Positions 9,146 through 17,482 of a DNA stretch of 64,000 nt are shown here, piece by piece. The first letter of the stretch is position 1; each line of letters begins with the position of its first letter. The notes under the pieces were generated by a model that searched no databases, was not told the DNA's origin, and saw nothing but the letters and a program-made list of their open reading frames with translations. Origin of the DNA: JAJUFS01 sp036381175 (GTDB lineage Bacteria; Pseudomonadota; Gammaproteobacteria; Natronospirales; JAJUFS01); NCBI GenBank assembly GCA_036381175.1, contig DASVDI010000018.1, forward strand, positions 77,314-141,313, in the 5' to 3' direction. The translations under genes and the position numbers were made by a program.

Positions 9146-9221
9146 TGGTGGGTGCTGCAGGGTTTGAACCTGCGACCCTCGCCTTGTAAGGGCGATGCTC
9201 TACCAGCTGAGCTAAGCACCC
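9146..9221 (-). tRNA. tRNA-Val (anticodon TAC)
   Basis: A 76-base cloverleaf with encoded CCA. The acceptor GGGTGCT pairs with AGCACCC, the anticodon loop is CTTACAA (TAC), and the D-arm TAGCTCAGCTGGTAGAGC and T-arm GGTTCAAACC are canonical. Its mature 5' end is only 14 bases from the hupB stop. Confidence 0.98.
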
Positions 9222-9235
9222 CCTCAAGAAGCGCG

Positions 9236-9508
9236 CTAGTTTACAGCGTCCTTGAGCGCTTTGCCAGCCTTGAATCCGGGCACATTGCTTGCCGCGATCT
9301 GGATTGCCTGACCGGTCTGCGGGTTGCGACCCGTGCGTGCGGCACGCGCTTTGACTTGAAACGTGCCAAATCCGACCAGTGTCACCTGGTCGCCATTCTT
9401 CAACGTGTTGGTGATCGTGCCAAGAACGGATTCAACCGCCTTCGTGGCATCTGCTTTCGACAGATCCGCACTCGCGGCAACGGCTTCGATCAATTCTGCT
9501 TTATTCAT
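9236..9508 (-). CDS. hupB: DNA-binding protein HU-beta
   Basis: HU is a small nucleoid protein that bends DNA non-specifically as a dimer. The 90-residue product has the full-length family fold, beginning MNKAELIEAVAASADLSK and carrying the beta-arm signature GFGTFQVKARAARTGRNPQ with the intercalating proline context NPQTGQ. Location directly downstream of lon and upstream of tRNA-Val/tRNA-Asp/ppiD is standard for gammaproteobacteria. It has its own near-consensus sigma-70 promoter at 9710-9739. Confidence 0.98.
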   Translation of the reverse strand: MNKAELIEAVAASADLSKADATKAVESVLGTITNTLKNGDQVTLVGFGTFQVKARAARTGRNPQTGQAIQIAASNVPGFKAGKALKDAVN

Positions 9509-9709
9509 CTTTATTATCCCCCTGTAGGTGGATTTCTGTTCCCGGGACGTCCCCGGCTTCCCCGTATGGCCACCGGCCCTCGAAATTGCGGCCAGTCAAA
9601 AAATACCTGTCGCAGTAATTTCGATGAAACGATTCTGCGAAAGGATTCCAGGTTTCAAAAGCGCAAACCGGCGCCCGTCGGGGCTTTTCGCGATTCTACG
9701 TTGCGGCGT

Positions 9710-9739
9710 TTTATACCAAGCGAAAAAAACGCGTGTCAA
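9710..9739 (-). promoter_or_regulatory. Sigma-70 promoter of hupB
   Basis: On the minus strand a perfect -35 TTGACA (9734-9739) and a -10 TATAAA (9710-9715) are separated by 18 bases. The -35 begins seven bases after the lon stop codon. The implied 5' leader of hupB is about 190 bases. Confidence 0.8.
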
Positions 9740-9745
9740 CAGAAT

Positions 9746-12190
9746 CTAGTGTGGTCGCGTCGGCGGCGGCGGCGTTTTTTCATCCGTGGACGCGTCTTGC
9801 GCCTTCACGTTCTCCGCAGGTATCTCGCTTTTCGCAGTGGTTCCCGACAAATGCTGGAGTGCGACTTCAAAAACGGAATCAATCCATTTAACGGGACGAA
9901 CGTCGAGTTCCTTGCGAATATCCGCCGGAATATCCTGCAGGTCCTTCTCGTTTTCTTCAGGGATGAGAACAACCTTGATGCCGCCGCGGTGCGCCGCCAG
10001 CAGTTTTTCCTTGAGACCGCCGATCGGCAGCACTTCACCGCGCAAGGTGATTTCGCCCGTCATGGCAACATCCGCGCGCACCGGAATTCCCGTCAATGCA
10101 GAAACCAGCGCCGTGCACATGCCGATGCCGGCGCTCGGTCCGTCTTTCGGCGTCGCACCCTCGGGAACGTGGATGTGTACATCGATATTCTGGTGAAAAT
10201 CATCTTTGAAACCGAACGCCTTTGCGCGACTGCGCACCACGGTCATGGCGGCGTGAATCGATTCCTGCATGACGTCGCCAAGCTTGCCGGTATGAATCAG
10301 CTTGCCCTTGCCCGGCACGATGGCTGACTCGATCGTCAGCAGTTCGCCACCGACTTCCGTCCACGCCAGGCCCGTGACCTGTCCTACCTGGTCCTTTTCT
10401 TCCGCGCGTCCGTAACGGAAACGACGCACGCCGAGATATTTATCCAGGTTTTCCGGCGTCACCTTCAGCGGACCGTCGCCCGGTTCCAGCAGAAGTTGCT
10501 TGACCACCTTGCGGCATATTTTTGCCATTTCGCGTTCAAGGCTGCGCACGCCGGCTTCGCGAGTGTAGTGACGCACGACAGTCCGGACAGTGTCTTCGCC
10601 GATCTCGATCTCGGATGACTTCAGTCCGTTCGCCTTGACCTGTTTCGGAATCAGGTAACGCAAGGCGATGTTGATCTTCTCTTCTTCCGTGTAACCGGCA
10701 AGACGAATGACTTCCATGCGATCCAGCAGCGGCCCTGGAATGTTCATGGTGTTCGCCGTCGCAACGAACATCACGTCGGAAAGGTCGTAATCCACTTCCA
10801 GGTAATGATCGGAAAAGGTGCCGTTCTGTTCCGGGTCCAGCACTTCGAGCATGGCGGACGAGGGATCACCGCGGAAATCCATCGACATCTTGTCGATTTC
10901 ATCAAGCAGGAAGAGCGGATTCTTCACGCCGACCTTGCTCATGTTCTGGATGATCTTGCCCGGCATGGAGCCGATGTACGTGCGGCGATGACCGCGAATT
11001 TCCGCTTCGTCGCGCACGCCGCCCAGCGACATGCGCACGAACTTCCGATTGGTCGCATGCGCGATGCTCTGGCCCAGCGAGGTCTTGCCAACGCCCGGCG
11101 GACCGACGAGACAGAGAATCGGGCCTTTCAGCTTGCGCACGCGCTGCTGCACGGCAAGGTATTCGACAATGCGTTCCTTGATTCGCTCAAGGCCATAGTG
11201 ATCCGCTTCGAGCACTTCCTCGGCTTTTTTCAGGTCATGCCGGATGCGCGTGCGTTTTTTCCACGGCACGTTCACCAATGTTTCGATGTAATTGCGCACG
11301 ACCGTCGCTTCGGCAGACATCGGCGACATCAGCTTGAGCTTGTTGAGTTCCGAGCTGGCCTTGTCGGCAGCCTCTTTCGGCATGCCGGCGTTCTTGATCT
11401 TGTCTTCGAGATCCTCGATTTCGTTCGGCGTGTCTTCCAGCTCGCCCAGTTCCTTCTGAATGGCCTTCATCTGTTCGTTGAGGTAGTACTCGCGCTGGCT
11501 CTTCTCCATCTGCTGCTTAACGCGGCCGCGAATGCGCTTCTCGATCTGCATGAGATCGATTTCACCTTCGATCAACGCCATCACGTGTTCGAGGCGTTCG
11601 CGCACGGATTCGAGTTCCAGCAGTTTCTGCTTTTCCTCGATCTTCAAGGTCATGTGCGCCGCAATCGTGTCGGCAAGGCGGCTCGGTGAATCGATGCCGG
11701 CCAGGCTGGTGAGAATTTCCGGCGGCACTTTCTTGTTGAGCTTCACGTACTGATCGAACAGCGACATCACCGAGCGCATCAGCACATCGACTTCGCGTTC
11801 GTCGTAACCGGTGTCCTCGTTGATCATCTCGACATCGGCGACAAAGTGATCGCCGGATTTCAGCTTCGAAATGCGCGCGCGCTGTCCGCCCTCGACCAGC
11901 ACCTTCACAGTACCGTCCGGCAGCTTCAACAACTGCAGCACGGTCGCCAGCACACCGACACGATGAAGGTCTTCGGCCGCGGGTTCATCAACTTCGGCAC
12001 GTTTCTGCGCGACCAGCACAATCTGCTTGCCGCCCTTCATCGCCTCGTCCAGCGCAAGGATCGATTTCTCCCGGCCTACGAACAGGGGAATGACCATGTG
12101 CGGGTAAACGACAACGTCGCGCAGCGGCAGCAGCGCGACGGTCTGGGGCTTGTCGGAAATCATTTCTCGGCTTTGATCTTCACTCGCCAC
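9746..12190 (-). CDS. lon: ATP-dependent protease La (Lon)
   Basis: Lon degrades misfolded and regulatory proteins in the cytosol as a hexameric AAA+ serine protease. The 814-residue protein has the N-terminal substrate domain (LPLRDVVVYPHMVIPLFVGR), Walker A GPPGVGKTSLGQSIA, Walker B NPLFLLDEIDKM, and the Ser-Lys proteolytic dyad: serine in PKDGPSAGIGM, lysine in LPIGGLKEKLLAAHR. GTG at 12190 is chosen because GAGGAAG lies five bases upstream; an ATG nine codons later lacks a good SD. The C-terminal tail rich in T, P and D (about the last 25 residues) is not conserved. It lies downstream of clpX, as is usual. Confidence 0.97.
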   Translation of the reverse strand: MASEDQSREMISDKPQTVALLPLRDVVVYPHMVIPLFVGREKSILALDEAMKGGKQIVLVAQKRAEVDEPAAEDLHRVGVLATVLQLLKLPDGTVKVLVEGGQRARISKLKSGDHFVADVEMINEDTGYDEREVDVLMRSVMSLFDQYVKLNKKVPPEILTSLAGIDSPSRLADTIAAHMTLKIEEKQKLLELESVRERLEHVMALIEGEIDLMQIEKRIRGRVKQQMEKSQREYYLNEQMKAIQKELGELEDTPNEIEDLEDKIKNAGMPKEAADKASSELNKLKLMSPMSAEATVVRNYIETLVNVPWKKRTRIRHDLKKAEEVLEADHYGLERIKERIVEYLAVQQRVRKLKGPILCLVGPPGVGKTSLGQSIAHATNRKFVRMSLGGVRDEAEIRGHRRTYIGSMPGKIIQNMSKVGVKNPLFLLDEIDKMSMDFRGDPSSAMLEVLDPEQNGTFSDHYLEVDYDLSDVMFVATANTMNIPGPLLDRMEVIRLAGYTEEEKINIALRYLIPKQVKANGLKSSEIEIGEDTVRTVVRHYTREAGVRSLEREMAKICRKVVKQLLLEPGDGPLKVTPENLDKYLGVRRFRYGRAEEKDQVGQVTGLAWTEVGGELLTIESAIVPGKGKLIHTGKLGDVMQESIHAAMTVVRSRAKAFGFKDDFHQNIDVHIHVPEGATPKDGPSAGIGMCTALVSALTGIPVRADVAMTGEITLRGEVLPIGGLKEKLLAAHRGGIKVVLIPEENEKDLQDIPADIRKELDVRPVKWIDSVFEVALQHLSGTTAKSEIPAENVKAQDASTDEKTPPPPTRPH

Positions 12191-12238
12191 GGGTCTTCCT
12201 CACGAAACTTTCCCGCGAACGCGGGTACAAGGCGCATG

Positions 12239-12279
12239 AAACGCCGGGAATGCCGCCGTTGAACCGGCGGCAGGCGTTT
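12239..12279 (-). terminator. Probable terminator between clpX and lon
   Basis: A two-tier hairpin: outer arms AAACGCC/GGCGTTT and inner TGCCGCCG/CGGCGGCA around a six-base loop, with a five-base bulge on one side. The minus-strand 3' side ends GGCGTTTCATG, so the U-tract is weak and termination may be partial. Confidence 0.55.
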
Positions 12280-12284
12280 TACGG

Positions 12285-13574
12285 TCAGTCGTCGGCGGCC
12301 GCCACCCGGGCGGTGTCGTCGTTGCTGTACATGATGTAGGGGCGTGTGTCGCCGTTGATGACGCCTTCGTCAACAACAACCTTTTCCACGCTCTGCATGG
12401 ACGGCATGTCGTACATCGTATCCAGCAGCACATGCTCGATTATGGTGCGCAAGCCGCGTGCTCCGGTCTTGCGATCCATGGCCTTGCGCGCGATGGCACG
12501 CAATCCGTCGTCACGAATGTCGAGATCGACGCCTTCCATGTCGAACAGCTTCCGGTACTGCTTGATGACCGCGTTCCTGGGCTCGACGAGAATCTTGACC
12601 AGCGCTTCCTCGTCCAGTTCTTCGAGCGTCGCGACCACCGGCAGGCGGCCAACGAACTCGGGAATGAGACCGAACTTGATCAAATCTTCAGGCTCGCAAT
12701 CAACGAGGATCTCGCCAACGTTGCGGCTCGCATCGCGCGATTTCACATCCGCAACGAAACCGATGCCGCCTTTCACGGACCGGTCGCGAATGATCTTCTC
12801 GAGACCCGCGAACGCGCCGCCGCAGATGAAAAGAATGTTGCGGGTATCGACCTGCAGGAACTCCTGCTGCGGATGCTTGCGACCGCCCTGCGGCGGCACC
12901 GAGGCGACCGTGCCCTCGATGAGTTTCAGCAGCGCCTGTTGCACGCCTTCGCCGGACACGTCGCGCGTGATCGACGGGTTGTCGGACTTGCGCGAGATCT
13001 TGTCGATCTCGTCGATGTAGACAATGCCGGTCTGCGCCTTGTCGACGTCGTAATCGCACTTCTGCAACAGCTTCTGGATGATGTTCTCGACGTCTTCACC
13101 GACATAGCCCGCTTCGGTGAGCGTGGTCGCATCCGCAATCGTGAACGGCACATTGAGCAGGCGCGCGAGCGTTTCCGCCAGCAGCGTCTTGCCGGAACCG
13201 GTGGGACCGATCAGCAGGATGTTCGACTTGGAAAGCTCGACCTCGTCCTTGTCTTTCGACGCGCGCGTCTCGAGGCGCTTGTAGTGGTTGTACACCGCCA
13301 CCGACAGCACTTTCTTTGCGCGTTCCTGGCCGATCACGTACTGATCGAGCACGGATTTGATTTCCTGCGGCTTCGGCAGCTTGCTGTGCGCGTGGTCGGC
13401 CTGCTCCGCCATCTCCTCGCGGATGATGTCGTTGCAGAGCTCGACGCATTCGTCGCACACGAACACGGACGGGCCGGCGATGAGCTTGCGCACTTCGTGC
13501 TGGCTCTTTCCACAGAAGGAGCAGTACAGCAGCTTGCCGCCGTCCTCGTTTCCGCCGCGTGTTTCGTCAGTCAT
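12285..13574 (-). CDS. clpX: ATP-dependent Clp protease ATP-binding subunit ClpX
   Basis: ClpX is the AAA+ unfoldase that feeds substrates such as ssrA-tagged proteins to ClpP. The 429-residue protein has the N-terminal zinc-binding domain with C18, C21, C40 and C43, Walker A GPTGSGKTLLAETLA, Walker B IVYIDEIDKI, and the IGF-type ClpP-docking loop region near VKGGIGFVADV. The pore loop GYVGEDVE is intact. It follows clpP on the minus strand by 112 bases, the normal clpP-clpX-lon order. Confidence 0.98.
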   Translation of the reverse strand: MTDETRGGNEDGGKLLYCSFCGKSQHEVRKLIAGPSVFVCDECVELCNDIIREEMAEQADHAHSKLPKPQEIKSVLDQYVIGQERAKKVLSVAVYNHYKRLETRASKDKDEVELSKSNILLIGPTGSGKTLLAETLARLLNVPFTIADATTLTEAGYVGEDVENIIQKLLQKCDYDVDKAQTGIVYIDEIDKISRKSDNPSITRDVSGEGVQQALLKLIEGTVASVPPQGGRKHPQQEFLQVDTRNILFICGGAFAGLEKIIRDRSVKGGIGFVADVKSRDASRNVGEILVDCEPEDLIKFGLIPEFVGRLPVVATLEELDEEALVKILVEPRNAVIKQYRKLFDMEGVDLDIRDDGLRAIARKAMDRKTGARGLRTIIEHVLLDTMYDMPSMQSVEKVVVDEGVINGDTRPYIMYSNDDTARVAAADD

Positions 13575-13686
13575 TTGTCACCTTGAATTCGACCTGAGCG
13601 GGCGGGCTCAGGGCATGTATAACACGTTGCCTTGAAGGCGCAAAACCCGGGCAATTTGGTCAATTTTGCACCAGATCGCCCCCGCT

Positions 13687-14325
13687 TCACGCCTTGCCGG
13701 GCCCCTGGCGCTGCCGGAGGACCGAATCGATCAGGCCGTACTCGATGGATTCATCACCACCCATGAACTTGTCCCTGTCCGTATCCTTTTCAATCTGTTC
13801 GATCGGCTGGCCGGTGTGCTTGGCGAGAATTTCATTGAGCCGCGCCTTGGTCGCCAGCACTTCGCGGGCATGAATGTCGATATCCGAGGCCTGGCCCTGG
13901 AAGCCGGCAAGCGGCTGGTGGATCATCACGCGCGAGTGCGGCAGTGCATAACGCTTGCCTTTCTCGCCTGCTGCCAGCAGCACCGCGCCCATGCTCGCGG
14001 CCTGCCCCACGCAGATGGTGCTGACGTTGGGCTTGATGAACTGCATGGTGTCGTAAACCGCGAGACCCGCCGTCACCGAGCCGCCAGGTGAGTTGATATA
14101 TAAATGAATGTCCTTGTCCGGATTCTCGGATTCAAGGAACAGGAGCTGCGCCACGATAAGGTTCGCCATGTGATCCTCGACCGTGCCCACGCAGAACACC
14201 ACGCGATCCTTCAGCAGGCGCGAAAAGATGTCATAGGAACGCTCGCCGCGCGCAGTCTGCTCAACGACGATGGGCACCAGGTTCATGGCGCGTGCATCGA
14301 GGGCGCCGAAATTTCCGTGGCTCAT
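13687..14325 (-). CDS. clpP: ATP-dependent Clp protease proteolytic subunit
   Basis: ClpP forms the double-heptameric peptidase chamber used by ClpX. The 212-residue product has the catalytic triad S111 (GQAASMGAV), H136 (RVMIHQPLA) and D185 (DTDRDKFM), the same numbering as the E. coli precursor, implying an equivalent cleaved propeptide ahead of the ALDARAMNLVP segment. Length and motifs are normal. It lies 43 bases downstream of tig and upstream of clpX on the minus strand. Confidence 0.98.
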   Translation of the reverse strand: MSHGNFGALDARAMNLVPIVVEQTARGERSYDIFSRLLKDRVVFCVGTVEDHMANLIVAQLLFLESENPDKDIHLYINSPGGSVTAGLAVYDTMQFIKPNVSTICVGQAASMGAVLLAAGEKGKRYALPHSRVMIHQPLAGFQGQASDIDIHAREVLATKARLNEILAKHTGQPIEQIEKDTDRDKFMGGDESIEYGLIDSVLRQRQGPGKA

Positions 14326-14368
14326 GGTTTTACCTCTTTGACAATAATCTTTTTCAGGATCGCGGGAA

Positions 14369-15682
14369 TCACTGGCCCGAATTCTGGGCCGGGTTCATGA
14401 TCTCGTCGAAGCTGGCCGCCTTTTCCTTGATGGTAGCCTTTTCGAGCAGCAAATCGACAGCCTGCTCTTCCAGCGCCATCGCTTCCACTTGCCGCATGAC
14501 TTGCGGGTTCTGCTGGTAGCTGCGAATGGCTTCGGCCGGATCAGGATAATTCGCCGCCGCGTCTTCAAGCAGCGCGCTTACCTTTTCCTTCGACGCCTTG
14601 AGTTCCCGGCTCTTGATGAACTCGCCCAGCAACAGGCCGAGCGCCACGCGCTTGCGGGCCGGTTCCTCGAACAGGTCACGCGGCAACTGGTGCGGATCGG
14701 CCTTGTCGCCCATGCCCATCCGCTTGGCCATGTCGTGCTGCATGGTGTGGATTTCCTCGTCGACCAGCGCGTTCGGCAGGTCGATCTTGTTCGCCTCGAC
14801 CAGCGCGTCCAGCAACCGTTCCTTGCCCTGCTTGCGCAGCGCGGCTTCCAGCTCGCGCTGCATGTGCGCACGCACATCCTCGCGCAACTTCTCGATACCG
14901 CCCTCGGCAACACCGAACTGCTTGCAGAATTCTTCGTCCAGTTCCGGCAAGCGGAGTTCCTGGACCTCATGAACCTTCACAGTGAATTTCACTTTCTGGC
15001 CCTTGAGATCGTCGGCGTGATAATCCTTCGGGAATTTCACATCGAAGGTCTTCTCGTCGCCTGCGGCAACGCCGGTCAGATTCTTTTCGAAATCCTCGAC
15101 CATGCGGCCCTCGCCCAGCTCCACGGGCATCTTCTCGCCCTTGTTGCCGGGGAAATCCTCACCCTTGAGCTTGCCCTCGAAGTCGATCATGACGCGATCG
15201 CCAAGCTTCGCTGCGCGTTCGGCGGTTTCCCAATCGCCGCGCTGCTTGCGCATCTTCTCGATCATCGCCTCGACATCGCGGTCGGCAACTTCCGCCGTGG
15301 CACGTTCGATCTTCAGCCCTTCGGTTTTCTTCAGCGTCACCTCCGGATAGACCTCGAAGGTTGCCGTGTAGCGCAAACCCTCACCCGGCTCCATGCTGAC
15401 CGGGTCGATCGCGGGCGTTCCCGCAGGACGCAATTTTTCCTGCTGCAAGGCTTCGCCGTAAGTCTGGCGCAGGAGGTCCTGCAGCACATCCTCGCGCGCT
15501 TGCGGGCCGTATTGCTGGCGAATCACGCTGAATGGCACCTTGCCAGGGCGAAAACCCTTGACCTTGGCAGTGCGCCCGAGGCGGCGCAGCCGGCCATCGA
15601 CTTCGTTCTCGACCCGCTCGGCGGGAACATGCACCGTCATCTTGCGTTCCAGGCCCTTGGTGGCCTCGACGGAAACCTGCAT
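14369..15682 (-). CDS. tig: Trigger factor
   Basis: Trigger factor is the ribosome-bound chaperone and peptidyl-prolyl isomerase. The 437-residue protein has the ribosome-docking motif GFRPGKVP in its N-domain, an FKBP-like domain at about 160-245 (GDRVMIDFEGKLKGEDFPGNKGE), and a long helical C-terminal domain rich in R, E and A. The frame is open further upstream, but ATG at 15682 is chosen: AGGAG lies eight bases before it and MQVSVEATKGLERKM matches the family start. tRNA-Leu ends about 60 bases upstream with no obvious terminator between. Confidence 0.97.
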   Translation of the reverse strand: MQVSVEATKGLERKMTVHVPAERVENEVDGRLRRLGRTAKVKGFRPGKVPFSVIRQQYGPQAREDVLQDLLRQTYGEALQQEKLRPAGTPAIDPVSMEPGEGLRYTATFEVYPEVTLKKTEGLKIERATAEVADRDVEAMIEKMRKQRGDWETAERAAKLGDRVMIDFEGKLKGEDFPGNKGEKMPVELGEGRMVEDFEKNLTGVAAGDEKTFDVKFPKDYHADDLKGQKVKFTVKVHEVQELRLPELDEEFCKQFGVAEGGIEKLREDVRAHMQRELEAALRKQGKERLLDALVEANKIDLPNALVDEEIHTMQHDMAKRMGMGDKADPHQLPRDLFEEPARKRVALGLLLGEFIKSRELKASKEKVSALLEDAAANYPDPAEAIRSYQQNPQVMRQVEAMALEEQAVDLLLEKATIKEKAASFDEIMNPAQNSGQ

Positions 15683-15742
15683 TGCATCAACTCCTGAATT
15701 ATTAATAATGCGCGGCGACACTGCCATGGAATGAAGCACTTA

Positions 15743-15827
15743 TGGTGCGAAAGGAGAGACTCGAACTCTCACCCCTTGCGGGACCGGGACCTAAACCCGG
15801 CGCGTCTACCAATTCCGCCACTTTCGC
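15743..15827 (-). tRNA. tRNA-Leu (anticodon TAG)
   Basis: An 85-base class II tRNA with encoded CCA. The acceptor GCGAAAG pairs with CTTTCGC, the anticodon loop is TTTAGGT (TAG), and there is a long variable arm (TCCCGCAAGGGGTG). It lies directly upstream of tig. Confidence 0.98.
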
Positions 15828-15980
15828 TTCAAACCTGGCATGGACCAACGCCGCCGAAAACCGGACATTATACGGGAATTTCTCACGCCAGCCGTCAGGT
15901 GTGGCGTCTCGATTGTTGCGGGACGGGAGCATTTCGGGGTCGGAGAACCCGAAAAGAAACCCTTGATTTACAAGCACTTG

Positions 15981-16020
15981 AAAACAAAACGCCCGACGCA
16001 GACGATCTGCAAGCCGGGCG
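15981..16020 (-). terminator. Rho-independent terminator of the Pro-Arg-His-Lys tRNA unit
   Basis: On the minus strand CGCCCG pairs with CGGGCG and the inner GCAGA pairs with TCTGC, followed by TTTTGTTTTC. It sits just after tRNA-Lys and before tRNA-Leu. The remaining bases to tRNA-Leu (15828-15980) presumably hold the promoter for tRNA-Leu/tig, but no clean -35/-10 pair was identified. Confidence 0.8.
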
Positions 16021-16025
16021 GAGTG

Positions 16026-16101
<76 letters not shown>

Positions 16102-16133
16102 TTGAACCGTCACCGGCAGGGACCGGTGAAAAA

Positions 16134-16210
16134 TGGGGTGGACGATGGGGCTCGAACCCACGACAACCGGAATCACAATCCGGGGCTCTACCAACTGAGC
16201 TACGCCCACC
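16134..16210 (-). tRNA. tRNA-His (anticodon GTG)
   Basis: A 77-base tRNA counting the characteristic extra 5' G(-1), which pairs with the discriminator C before CCA. The anticodon loop is TTGTGAT (GTG) and the T-arm GGTTCGAGCC. It lies between tRNA-Arg and tRNA-Lys. Confidence 0.97.
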
Positions 16211-16246
16211 ACTGAAATCGTTGCGCGATTCTCGCGCATGGGGCAA

Positions 16247-16323
16247 TGGTGCGCCCGGCAGGAATCGAACCTGCAACCCCCGGCTTAGAAGGCCGGTGCT
16301 CTATCCGATTGAGCTACGGGCGC
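16247..16323 (-). tRNA. tRNA-Arg (anticodon TCT)
   Basis: A 77-base cloverleaf with encoded CCA. The acceptor GCGCCCG pairs with CGGGCGC, the anticodon loop is CTTCTAA (TCT, reading AGA), and the T-arm is GGTTCGATTCC. It is second in the transcribed cluster. Confidence 0.97.
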
Positions 16324-16356
16324 AGTTCATCGCCGGGTCTCTTCCTGAGAAGGTAT

Positions 16357-16433
<77 letters not shown>

Positions 16434-16621
16434 CACACTTCGCGGCGGCCCGAAGCCCCGCGCAAGGCGGGGAATAATACGGACGCCCACAAACCGCGTC
16501 AACGCATTTTAGCAGACAAACATGCACGCTTCCCCCAAGCACGCGCCGCGCGAATTCTTGAGACACCCCTGAGCGCGTGCGACAATCCGCGCCTCCCCGC
16601 ACCGCAACGGAACCGTCTTCC

Positions 16622-17482
16622 ATGAGCGCGAAACGCATCGATGGCAAATTGCTGGCGAAATCCATTCGCAATGACGTTCGCCAGGCCGTCGAAGCCCGCC
16701 GCAACGATGGCAAGCGCGTTCCCGGCCTCGCCGTTGTGCTCGTCGGCAGTGATGCCGCATCGCAGGTCTACGTGACGCACAAGCGCAACGACTGCGAGGA
16801 AGTCGGCATTCGCTCCTTTGCCTATGACCTTCCGGCATCGACAGGCCAGGCCGAACTTCTCGCGCTCATCGACCGGCTGAACGACGATGCGGCGGTCGAC
16901 GGCATCCTGGTGCAACTGCCGTTGCCGAAGCAGATCGACAGCGTCGCGGTCATCGAACGCATCCGCACCGACAAGGACGTGGACGGATTTCATCCCTACA
17001 ACGTCGGCCGCCTGGCGCAACGCATTCCGAAGTTGCGTCCGTGCACGCCGCTCGGCGTGATTCGCCTGCTGGAATCCATCGGCGAAACCTTCAAGGGCCG
17101 CAATGCGGTCGTCGTCGGCGCGTCCAACATCGTCGGTCGGCCGATGGCGCTGGAATTGCTGCTCGCGGGATCGACGGTGACCATCTGTCACCGCTTCACG
17201 TCCGATCTCGCCGATCACATTGCTCGCGCCGATATTGTTGTTGTCGGCGTCGGCAAGCCCGGGCTGGTGAAAGGCGAATGGATCAAGCCGAATGCTACCG
17301 TGATCGATGTCGGCATCAACCGCAATGCGGATGGCCGGCTGGTCGGTGACGTGGAATTCGATGCGGCGTGTGAACGTGCTGCGTGGATCACGCCCGTTCC
17401 CGGCGGTGTCGGACCGATGACACGCGCGATGCTGCTGATGAACACGATGGATGCGGCGCGCGAACACGACGCCGCGGACTGA
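16622..17482 (+). CDS. folD: Methylenetetrahydrofolate dehydrogenase/cyclohydrolase
   Basis: FolD interconverts 5,10-methylene-, methenyl- and 10-formyl-tetrahydrofolate for purine and fMet synthesis. The 286-residue product has the catalytic lysine in YVTHKRNDCEEVGI, the aspartate motif DVDGFHPYNVGRL, the Rossmann loop VVGASNIVGRPMA and the C-terminal ITPVPGGVGPMT signature. ATG at 16622 gives MSAKRIDGK, which fits the family start; the frame is open upstream but without homology. Its TGA directly touches the convergent cysS stop. Confidence 0.97.
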   Translation: MSAKRIDGKLLAKSIRNDVRQAVEARRNDGKRVPGLAVVLVGSDAASQVYVTHKRNDCEEVGIRSFAYDLPASTGQAELLALIDRLNDDAAVDGILVQLPLPKQIDSVAVIERIRTDKDVDGFHPYNVGRLAQRIPKLRPCTPLGVIRLLESIGETFKGRNAVVVGASNIVGRPMALELLLAGSTVTICHRFTSDLADHIARADIVVVGVGKPGLVKGEWIKPNATVIDVGINRNADGRLVGDVEFDAACERAAWITPVPGGVGPMTRAMLLMNTMDAAREHDAAD

